NCBI GenBank assembly: GCA_948144175.1
Contig: CANXME010002457.1
Coordinates: forward strand, 124,001 to 188,000
From: Closterium sp. NIES-65
Lineage: Eukaryota; Streptophyta; Zygnematophyceae; Desmidiales; Closteriaceae
DNA: 64,000 nucleotides
Direction: 5' to 3'
The notes beneath the pieces are model-generated. The model was not told where the DNA came from, searched no databases, and saw only the letters and a program-made list of their open reading frames with translations. The position numbers and the translations under genes were made by a program. How positions within the stretch are numbered: the stretch's first letter is position 1; every line of letters starts with the position of its first letter. Shown here in pieces: positions 10,751-20,900 of this stretch.

Positions 10751-13700
10751 AACGGGCCTTGGTATTAATGTCAGCAAGGTACACACATGGTAAGGCTACA
10801 GCAATCTCACGGCAAGGCTACAGCAAAACAGCAGCTAACCCCGCACTATCCCAGCCCCAGCCCCCCCCTCCCCGCCCGGCCCTAATGGCCGGAGGGGTCT
10901 TCTATCAACTGATACAGCTGCCCTTCACTCATTGGAGTAAACGGGCCCTGCAGGCCGAGCGCATCCGCCGTGAGGGCCTCATGGGTCTTATCCCTGAGGG
11001 CAGTGGCTTGCGCTCTCTGCAGGGTCACACTCCACCGCTGCCGGTACTCGGTGAGTAGCTTGGCGCATTCCCTCGACTTGGGGGTGGCGTTGAACCGCCG
11101 CATGGCCGCTAACTCCGCGCAGCTGCGAAGGAATTCCAGGACCCCACTCGAGGGGTAACCGTAGGTCTCAACCGCCAAGGCGTAAAAGCCCACCCAAGCG
11201 CTCCGCCTGGCGTATTTGCTTGCCTTCTTGTCCGCCTGCATTCTAGCAGCCCAACCGGGAGCTTTACGGGCGTATTCATCCTGGTGGGAGACGGGGTCCG
11301 TGACCGTGATGTCACAGATCCACACTTCACCGGTGTCGGGATGGCGGATAGAGATATCCGCTTTGAGGTTTTCGACCGGTGAGTAAGCCGTTGTCTCCTT
11401 ATGCACGGTGAAGCCCGCTTCCGCAGCTATCTTTGCGCACTCGTCCCGAAGGGCATTGTGGGTTGCAATTCTCCCCCCCCCCTTTCTCGCACCGCATCAA
11501 ATGGTTCGGTAGGCGGTCGTCGGGGAATGTGGTGCGGTATCTGCAGTCGCAGCGCCTTGGCACAGGTAGGGGGAGGCCTAAGCGGAAGGAGGCCGCTGTG
11601 GAGAACTGAGAGGGCCCGAGGCGGAGGGAGGAGATCAGCGGGACGGCGAGCAGCCAGTCCCCTGCGCCGGGGCCCAAGAGGGACTGCAGCCGCTGCGTGT
11701 GTCCGAACAGTGGGTTGAGCTCCATCTCCCGCGAGCTCTCGAGCAGTTGCATGAACCTTGCAGTTTGAACCGCGAGGGAGAGCGACTGTTGGAGCTTTGG
11801 CCCGTCCGGTCTCTGTCTCCCCACTTGGAGGGCCTCGATCCCCTCAGGAGGCAGCACGGCTTCTAGGGCAGCAAGGCGCCTTGGGAGGAGGGACGTAGAT
11901 TCCTCGTTGGAGTCCATTAGCGGCAGCAGTCCAGTGAGAGCAGGGTTTGCCGCGTCGCCGAAGGTTCGCAGCAGGTGTGCAGCAGCAGTGACTGCAGCCA
12001 GGTAGGCATGTCCCCCCTCCACTGCAGGGTTGGTGATGCCCAGGCCTCCCAGGGACGCGGGCAGGGCGGCCTGGTGCCAAATCCTCTCCCTCTCGACCCG
12101 GGCTCTGGGGATTTCTGTGTGTGCTGCGGCAAGGTAGGTATGGAACAGTTCTTCCCCCCAGGCGGACCATTCCCTCAGCGGTAGGGCTTCAAGCGGCGTG
12201 GCTCTGACCATGAACGAAGCGCGGCGGCTCACGCAGCGGGTAAGTAGGAGCAGGCAGAGTTGCGGGTCCATCTGGGAGAGGAGCGGGAGCGGTTCAGCAG
12301 CAGCTTTAAGGCGTTCCCGCACTCGGGCAGCGCAGCCGGCGGGGGGCCCAATCGGGCTGCCCAAGACGCGGATCCCGTCCCGGGAGATAGTGACGCCGTG
12401 GGGCAGAGCGGCGGGCTCCAGGGCTGTGGCGGCCCATGCTTCGCATTTCGCGGGGTTGTGGGACAGGCCGTGGCTGAGAAGTGCTTCCGTGAGGTGGTTG
12501 AAGGCCGCCGTGCAGCTCGCAGTCTCGCCTAGCAGGGTGATGTCATCTGCGTACGCGAGGAGCACCACCTCTGGGTGGGCCGTCGCCGTTGCAGCGAGAC
12601 AGGGGTGGATGCTGGCCGCGAACAGCATAGGCCCCAGTGGGTCTCCCTGGCGCACGCCTCGCGCGCTCTGTAGAGGCGCCGCCTCGAAATCGTGGTCGAG
12701 GTAGAGGGCTGATGGGCGGCCGTATGAGAGGCGGACGAGGGGGACCAGGGTGTCAAGCTTCGTGCCTTTCAGTCCTTCAAACACCGCCGCGCGCTCCACG
12801 GCATTGAAAGCGTTTGCCAGGTCGATCTGGAGGGCCGTTGCTCCGGGGAACTCCTCCAGGTAGGTGCGGGCCGCGTGTATCGCTGCCTCGATGCCCCCCG
12901 CGATCGCCACACCGAATTGTAGCGGGGTGAAGTGGTCGCGCGCTGCAGGGGCGGCCAGGAAGAGCGCCGCCTTTGTGACAATACGCAGCAGACATTCGCC
13001 CACGGCTATTGGCCTAGTTCCGCCTTGGGGTTTCGTGAAGGCGAGCAGGCGCGAAGCGGTGAGTAGATCTGCAGCCTCGGCGCTCAGTTTACCCGCTAGC
13101 GCCGTGTTGGTAAGCGCGTGCAGTTGTAGGAGGACGTCGGTGTTCCCAAGGGCCGCATCTCTCAAGTGCTCGAAGGTAGTCCCTGATGGCCCAGCCCCTA
13201 CGCCGTTGGGGCAACGGGCAAGCAGTTTCCTGAAGTCGCGAGCTGTGATTGAGGGCAGAGTCTCAGGGGCAAAGTCTTGCACCCAGACTGGGATGGCTGC
13301 GGTGGCCCTTGGGTGCCTGGCCGTGAGCGCAGCCAATACGTCAGGGGTTGGCGAGCAGACGGGCGTGGCAGTTAGCGACTGGAGGGACTTCGCCAGGTTT
13401 CCCCTTTTCGCTAATCCCTCGGCTCTCGCCAGCTTTCCCGTGGTGTCAGGTACGTGGCGTGGTTGGGGGTTGTTGTTCACTGCTTCTGCCGCCTCGTCGT
13501 AAAGGCCGCGCCACTGCCCTTGGCGAAATCTCGTCAGTCTGTCGCCCATTGCCTTCCAGTCTGGTTTTCGTGCAGATGACGAGCGCAGGAGAATTCGCGG
13601 GAGAAACATCAGCAGCTTCCAACCAGGAGTGGAATCAGGGGTTATGGCGAGGTGCAGAAGTGGGGTCAGCAGGCAGATGGCGAAGGATTCGCGAAGTGGG

Positions 13701-16159
13701 CGAGGAGGGTGGCGGGCAAGGGGTGGCTGTCTGCTGTCGCGCAGCGGGCCGAGGTCCCAGTTGGCGATGTCAGCGAAAAGGTCTTGACGTCTTGCCAGGA
13801 TGTCAGCGCTGATGATTGGGGCGGGGGTGGCAGGCGTTGGGCCCGCGTTACTGGCTGGGGCGGTGGTAACCGCAATGTTGGGGGCGGTTCGGTTTGGTCT
13901 CGCGGTCCGATTTCTGGGGGTTGGGGTTGCAGATGCGGCTCGGCCCAGGTTTGGGATTTGCCCCACACCTTCGGATCTGGTTTGGTTGGCAGGAACGCCT
14001 CGGGCACGTGGGCTGGGGACCTCCTCTCCTTGGAGTAGGCGATCCAACTCCTCGTCATCCTCCTCGACTTCAACCCCTAACAACCCCTCTCTTTCAGGGT
14101 TAAATAAGGGGTCCCCCTCGTCACTTCTCTCATTCTCCGTAGCCTCCTCAGCCTCCTCGCGAAGTTCCTCCTCGCCGCCTCTCGCGCTCTGACGTATCAG
14201 CCTCTCCGCGTTTCTCGCGAAGCCGCTGGCTCCTGTGCGGCGTCTGTTCGTGCCCCGCGCACCGCCGCCTCTCCGTCCCCGCTCGCTACCCCTTCGTCCG
14301 CGGCGACTGCCGCGTCCGACGCAGATTCCGCGCGTTGCTCTTGCTACTGCGACTCCCTCGCGCCCCGCCAGCGGCGCCGCGGTCGTCTCGCCTTCCCTTC
14401 GTCGGCGCGCTGGCATCTGCTGCGCTACGGTCGGGAGTGATGGACCCGTCCGCAAGACGGGATCCGGAGCTTGAGCATTCCGCGGAGAGCGCGCCGCGGG
14501 AGCCTGCGCCTGCCGAGACTCGGCCACGACTTCCTGCGCATCCCTCCGCAAGCGAGCCCGTTCACCGATTCGAGCGGGTGCAGACTCTTCCCCATCAGCC
14601 AGCCTCGCGCCTCTCCCCCCCTGAGTATTCGTGGGCTCCTGCGCGTGTAGCGTCGAACCGTCCTGACGGTCAGCAGCCGCAGCAGCGCGGGCGCTCGCCT
14701 CAGCGTCATCCCCAACGGCAGCCGTCTCCTCGTCGCCTATCTCCCGCGCGTCGCGAACACTATCAGCGCAGGGAGGGGGATCCGCGCTCCCCTGAGCGTC
14801 CTCGCTCTCCTCGGCGCCCGTCTCCTCGTGGTCGAGCAGGCCAGCGCTCACCCCGAGCGCGATCCCCCGCTCAACAATCACCTCGGCGAGCTCCGGCGAC
14901 GCGGGGGAAGGGGTCGCCTGGGCGTCGCTGGGAATCAGGTCGTCGCGAGCCGTCCCCTCCGCGTCCGAATTCGGGTGGTTCCGCTGGGCGGCGGGGCCGG
15001 CGGAATGGCGGAGGGCGCGGCTCATCTGGCCGCCAGCCGGATCCTGCTCTTGATCACGCTGCGAACACATTCGTGGATGTGGTGCGGCAGGCCCGGGCGA
15101 GCGGGGGGCCGACTCACGTTCACATCGAGGTGACAAATGGCCCTCCCTTTGCCGCGGATCCCGGCCCGGTGGCCCCACTGCGCGCGCCGATGTTGGCCGA
15201 GTATCTGCCCGCGCGGGTGGGGAGACCCGACTATCGCTCCCCTCGTCAGGTTCCTGGCTTCTCCGCTGGGTGCTTGACTGTTGGCCGCGTTCCTGGCTGG
15301 TCGGCGTCGTTTCCGCTCGAAGAGCAGACTGCACCTCACCCCAATCCCGTGGGGAGAGACCCCATGCTGACCATGTGCCGGATATTGAATCTGGCGGAGG
15401 CGTGCGAGGTGGTGGCGAACTTGCAGCTGGCAGTGTGTGGGGCCACCCGGAACTTTCCGAGCAGTTTCGGTCCAGGATCCCGAGGATCCTGCGTGACTTT
15501 GGCAGGATCGCTCGAGTCGCCGTTGGCGCCCGTGTCGGAAGCGCCCGCCGGGGTAGCTCCCTTAGCCCGTACTTTCCCCCGCCACGTGGGGGATCTTGTA
15601 GGGGCTGCTCAGGCCGGGACCCCCCTGGACGTGCTCCAGTCATCGGCGCATCTTCTTCTTGCGGTATCGGCGTGTATGCGCTCGATGCTTGAGATGGAGG
15701 GGGCGGAGCCGTACACGATGTAGGCCTCCGCCGCGTGTAATATTGCATGCCGTTCTCTCTTGCCTAGGCTCTGCTCCCTTGATTCCTGTGCATGCGTGTT
15801 TCTCCTGGAATAGCAGTCCACTGCCTTGTTCCTTGCCACCAGGAGCGCGCGGCCGAAGGCCGCGCTGGCGAGCGGCGGCGGCCGAAGGCCGCCGGCGCGA
15901 GCCGCCGGAAATGAACTCCACACGAAATAATGAGGAGGGGGAGAGAGAAACAGCCCTTAAATAGCTCTGGAGGGCGGAGGGCAGAGGGGTGAGGCAGAGG
16001 GCAGAGGGCTAAGGGGTATCCTCTCTCTCTCTCTCGCTCTCTCCCGCCGGAAATGAACTCCACACGAAATAATGAGGAGGGGGAGAGAGAAACAGCCCTT
16101 AAATAGCTCTGGAGGGCGGAGGGCAGAGGGGTGAGGCAGAGGGCAGAGGGCTAAGGGGT

Positions 16160-16258
<99 letters not shown>

Positions 16259-17951
16259 TCTCTTTTGTCCCTCCCACCCACCATCCACCGGCGCCCTATC
16301 CATCCTCACCCTTCTTGCCAGCTCCTTTTGCCGACCTGTCTTCTGTTTTGTCCCTTTGCGTCCTCCCTGCGCTGCGCCCCCCTTGTCTCGCACATCCCAG
16401 GCGGCTGGACAACAACGTGTTCTCAGGCGCCCTCCCTCCAACCATTTGCACTCTCTCCAACCTCACCGTTCTTGCCTTCTCTCCCTTTCATCCCTCTCCC
16501 TTTCATCCCTCTTCTTTCACCCCTTGGCAACTACCTCTTTTCCAGGCGGCTGGACAACAACATGCTCTCAGGCGCCCTACCGCCAACCATGGGCCTTCTC
16601 TCCAACCTCACCGTTCTGTGAGTCTTCTGTAACCTAGTGGCTACCGCGCAATCAGCAACCTACCTACTGCAACCAACCTACCTCCCCTCTCTCCCGGAGC
16701 ACTGCACTCCAACCAGCTCTCAGGTCCTTCACCGTCATGCTGGTTTCACTTATGAGGCGCCTCAAAAGCCTTCACCCGCCATGCTGGTTTGACTTACACA
16801 CCCGCTCTTCCTGCCCTCGCCCTGCCCTCTCCCTGCCCACCCTCTCCCACCGCTCTCAACCCCTGTTTTCCCCTCCACCCCGCCCCTCTCTCCCAGAGAA
16901 CTGCACTCCAATCAGCTCTCAGGAGCTCTGCCAGCCACGCTCGGAAAGCCTCTCCCTGCTGTCTCTCACCCGTTTCTCCCTGCTTACTCATATCTTCCTG
17001 TGGCCCTCTCCCACCTCTGTTTCCCCTCCACCCCGCCCCTCTCTCCCAGAGAACTGCACTCCAACCAGCTCTCAGGAGCTCTGCCAGCCACGCTCGGAAA
17101 GCTCTCCCTGCTGAAAGCACTGTAAGTTGACTTGACTGGAGGTACAGCAGCAAGGCACGGCCCCACTAATTTTAAAGACGTCTCAAAAAACCAGTATGGC
17201 GCACCTGTTTTACTGCCTTTTCTTTAGTGGTCTCTGGAATCGGATCGCTTCTCCCTTGCGGCTTGTAGTGAGTCGAGTTTTGAGTCGACTCAAAAGGACA
17301 AGACTCAAAACTCGACTCTCTGGAATCGGATCGCTTGTCCCGTGCGGCTCTTCTTTTGTTGCTCCTTACAGCGCGCAGCTTCTTGAGGCGCCTCAAAAAT
17401 CGTTTTTTTGGCGCCTAAAAAATTGTCTCTGGAATCAGATCGCTCGTGAATCGGATCGCTTGTGAATCGGATCGCTTGTCCCGTGCGGCTCGTCTTTTGT
17501 TGCTCCTTACAGCGCACAGCTTCTCTCCACCCGTGTTCTCTCGCCCTCCTCCCCCACTTGCCCTCCTCTCGCCCCATCCCACAGAACCATCAACGCCACA
17601 GCCCAGCCCTGCCCCGCCTCCTCGTCCCTCTGCCTAGTCTCCCAGTCCGCCTCGTCCTCCTTCTGCCACCTCTGCCCCGAGTTCTGCTCCTCCTGCGAGC
17701 CCCTTGAGGAGATGGCAGTAGAGAATGAGGGGGAGAGTGGGAGCGATGGCAACGGTGGTAGCGGTGGTGGGCTGAGCATGGCTGCAATCATTGCGGTGGT
17801 GTGCGGTTTTCTGCTCCTGCTCACGGCTGTGCTTGTGGCGTTCCTCGTGTGGTGCTGCTGTCGCCCAGGCTCCAACCCTTTCAAGCACGTTAAAGTTGTT
17901 GGTGAGTCTTCCCTTTGAGTGTTCCCTTCCTTCCCTGCTCCGGTCTTGCTG

Positions 17952-17998
<47 letters not shown>

Positions 17999-20900
17999 TC
18001 TGCTCCTGCTTCTGCTCTTGCTCACAGAGAAGCACTCACTCTCTTCCTCTCACTCCGTTTCATTCGCCCGTCTTCCATCCACCCCACCACCACTGCAGAC
18101 CAGGAGGAATTCGATGATGCGGGTCTGATCCCGTCGCTGTGCTGCCGCTACTCTCTGGTGGAGATCCGCCGAGCCACGGGCAACTGGAGCGAGGAGAACC
18201 GCATAGGCAGTGGGCAGCACAGCAACGTGTACAAGGGCACGTGCCCGTACAACCCCGCCAGCACGTGGGCTGTCAAGCGCTACAAGGAGCGCTCCACGCA
18301 CTTCGAGAAGGAGGTGCGTTGGGAAGGGCATAACCTGGTTACCAGGGGAGATAGAGAATGGATCTAGCTGGATAGACAGAGGGGAGGACAGAAACGTGTT
18401 GAAGGGCGTAACCTGGTTACCAGGGGAGGTACAGCAGGGTTATTAGCTGGATAGGTAGTGGGCAGCACAGCGACGTGCCCGTACAACCCCACCAGCACAT
18501 GGGCTGTCAAGCGATACAAGGAGCGCTCCACGCACTTCGAGAAGGAGGTGAGCGTTGGGAGAGCTGAGTGCATGTTGCCGAACCTGCTTCCGAACCTGCT
18601 TCTGAACCTGTTTCCGAACCTGTTGCCGAACCTGTTCCGGGATCTGTTGCCCATTCTCTTCCAATCACCCACCCCACCAGGTGGAGCAGATAGCAAGCAA
18701 GTGGCATCCCACCTTGGCCCACCTGCTGGGCTACTGCGTGGACTCAGACACGCGAGTTTTGAGACGTCTCAAAAGTCGTCTGTTGGGCTACTGCGTAAAC
18801 TCGGACGCGCGAGTGGAGGGCGGCAGGATGGTGCAGGGGGAGAGCAGAGCAGACCAGCTCACTCACCCCTGTGTTTGCCCCCTCGTGCCCTGTCCACTAC
18901 CCCCTCTCAAACCACACCAGGTGGAGCAGATAGCAAGCAAGTGGAGGGCGGGATGGTGCAGGTGGAGGAGCAGAGCAGATCAGCTCACCCACCCCTGTGT
19001 TCGCCCCCTTCCATGTACGCTGGTTGCCCATCCAATCACCCTCCCGAATCACCAGGTGGAGCAAATCGCAAGCAAGTGGCACCCGAATCTCGCCCACCTG
19101 TTGGGCTACTGTGCGGACTCAAACACGCGCGTGGAGGGCGGCAGGATGGTGCAGGTGGAGGAGCAGATCGGCTCACCCCCTACTCCTGTGTTCGCTCTGC
19201 CTGTACCCTGCTTGCCTCCCAACCAGGTGGAGCAAATCGCAAGCAAGTGGCACCCGAATCTCGCGCACCTGCTGGGCTACTGTGTGGACTCGGACACGCG
19301 GGTGGAGGGCGGCAGGATGGTGCAGGTGGAGGAGCAGATCGCAGTGTATGAATACGTGCACCACGGGGACCTCAGCCGCTACCTCTATCAAGGTTAGTGG
19401 CCTGTGTGACTGCCAGAAGTGATATTTCTCTAGTGCAGCAGCAGGTGCAAGGGAAGGGATGGTGCCGGTGGAGGAGCAGATTGCAGTGTATGAATACGTG
19501 CACCACGGGGACCTCAGCCGCTACCTCTATCAAGGTGAGCCATCACCGCATGCTATCCATTCCTGCAGTATCCTCATGGGCATGACGACCGCATGGTGCA
19601 TGCGTGGGGACCTCAAGCCCTTCTATGCGCCCTCTTCTTCCCTGTCTGATTGTGGCTCTCCCAGCAGAATCCTTCCGGGCGTCCTTTGCCCTGTGGGAGC
19701 GCGTGGACATCCTGATAGGCATGGCGCACGGGGTGCAGTACCTGCACTCGGTGGGCATGGTGCATGGGGACCTCAAGCCCGCCAACATCCTCATCGACAA
19801 GAGCTGGCAGGCCAAGGTCGCCAACTACGGGCTGCTGCAGCGCAACGAGCAGAGCGCCGTGAGCGCGGGAAAGCTGTTCGGCACCCCGGGATACGTGGAT
19901 CCTGTCTACCTCACGTCCCACATTGCCACCAAGGCCTCAGACGTGTTCAGGTGAGACTCCCGTAGGCGGCATGCATGTTGTAAAGGGGTGACATCTGGGG
20001 TGGGTGGGGTGGTCCTGGTGTGCTCTAGTGAGCTGGCAGGCCAAGGTGACCAATTACGGGCTGCTGCAGCGCAACGAGCAGAGCGCAGTGAGCGCTGGCC
20101 GGCTGTTCGGCACCCCGGGATACGTGGATCCTGTCTACCTGACCTCGCACATTGCCACCAAGGCCGCAGACGTGTTCAGGTGAGGCGGGGCTAGAAGGCG
20201 GGCTGGCTGTCTGTGTGAGGGTCACATGTGGGGTCGGGTGGGCGTGGGCGTGGGCGTGGGCGGGTGGGTGGGCGGGGTGAGCCTGCTCTAGCAGAGAGCT
20301 GGCCGGCCAAGGTCGCCAACTACGGGCTGCTGCAGCGGAATGAACAGAGCGCTGTCAACGCCGGGCGGCTGTTTGGCACGCCAGGATACGTGGACCTCGC
20401 ACATCGCCACCAAGGCCTCAGCCTTTTTCAGGTGATGCCCCACGTTGTGAGAGTCAGATGCGGGGTGGGTGGGTGGGTGGGTGGGTAGGGGCGGCCGTTG
20501 GTTTGAGCCGACACCTTACAAATGCTCTGCCCTTTCCCCCACCCCCTCTCCCCATTCGCACCATGCAGCTTCGGAGTCATCTTTCTCGAGCTACTGACAG
20601 GGCGGCCGCCGTTCATCCAGGTGCAGGCGGAGCACGGGGAGGACCACGAGCACATTGCAGACTGGGTGAGTGATGCTTGTTGAGTGGGCTGTGCACCGGG
20701 CTGAATATTGTGAGCATTGGGTGGGGGACATTGGGACAAGGGGCGGCCGCCGTTCATCCAGGTGCAGGCGGAGCACGGGGAGGACCACGAGCACATTGCA
20801 GACTGGGTAAGTGATGCTGGTTGTTCATTGCGTTAGAGTTACTGAGCAGTGGTTGGGAATACTGGGGCATGGGGCGGCCGCCGTTCATCGAGGTGCAGGC

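Larger units (their letters stand above)
10700..16188 (-). mobile_element. Non-LTR retrotransposon (RT plus restriction-like endonuclease) inside an RLK1 intron
   Basis: Element on the minus strand, between LRR exons 10517-10588 and 16546-16617. It encodes one long ORF with reverse transcriptase, a CCHC-like zinc motif and a restriction-like endonuclease, followed by about 130 nt of 3' UTR, then a (GA)n tract (plus-strand CT run 10701-10749). The 5' side has a 142-bp direct repeat (15905-16188) that again runs into CT repeats. There are no LTRs. CT microsatellite on both sides suggests insertion into, or 3'-end homology with, a (CT)n target. Exact ends are not certain because the target is a repeat. 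Confidence 0.8.

Noticed and set aside
14335..15723. 462-codon plus-strand open frame rich in Arg, Pro and Ser
   Set aside because: It is antisense to the retrotransposon ORF in very GC-rich sequence; the minus strand carries the RT motifs. The low-complexity content is what a shadow frame would give.
17919..18128. Leu-rich hydrophobic frame
   Set aside because: A reading of a CTGCTC hexamer repeat in the RLK1 intron.
20036..20431. Mutually exclusive alternative activation-segment exons in RLK1
   Set aside because: The copies start mid-exon with weak or absent acceptors, and one has an internal loss; more likely relics, though transcripts could overturn this.
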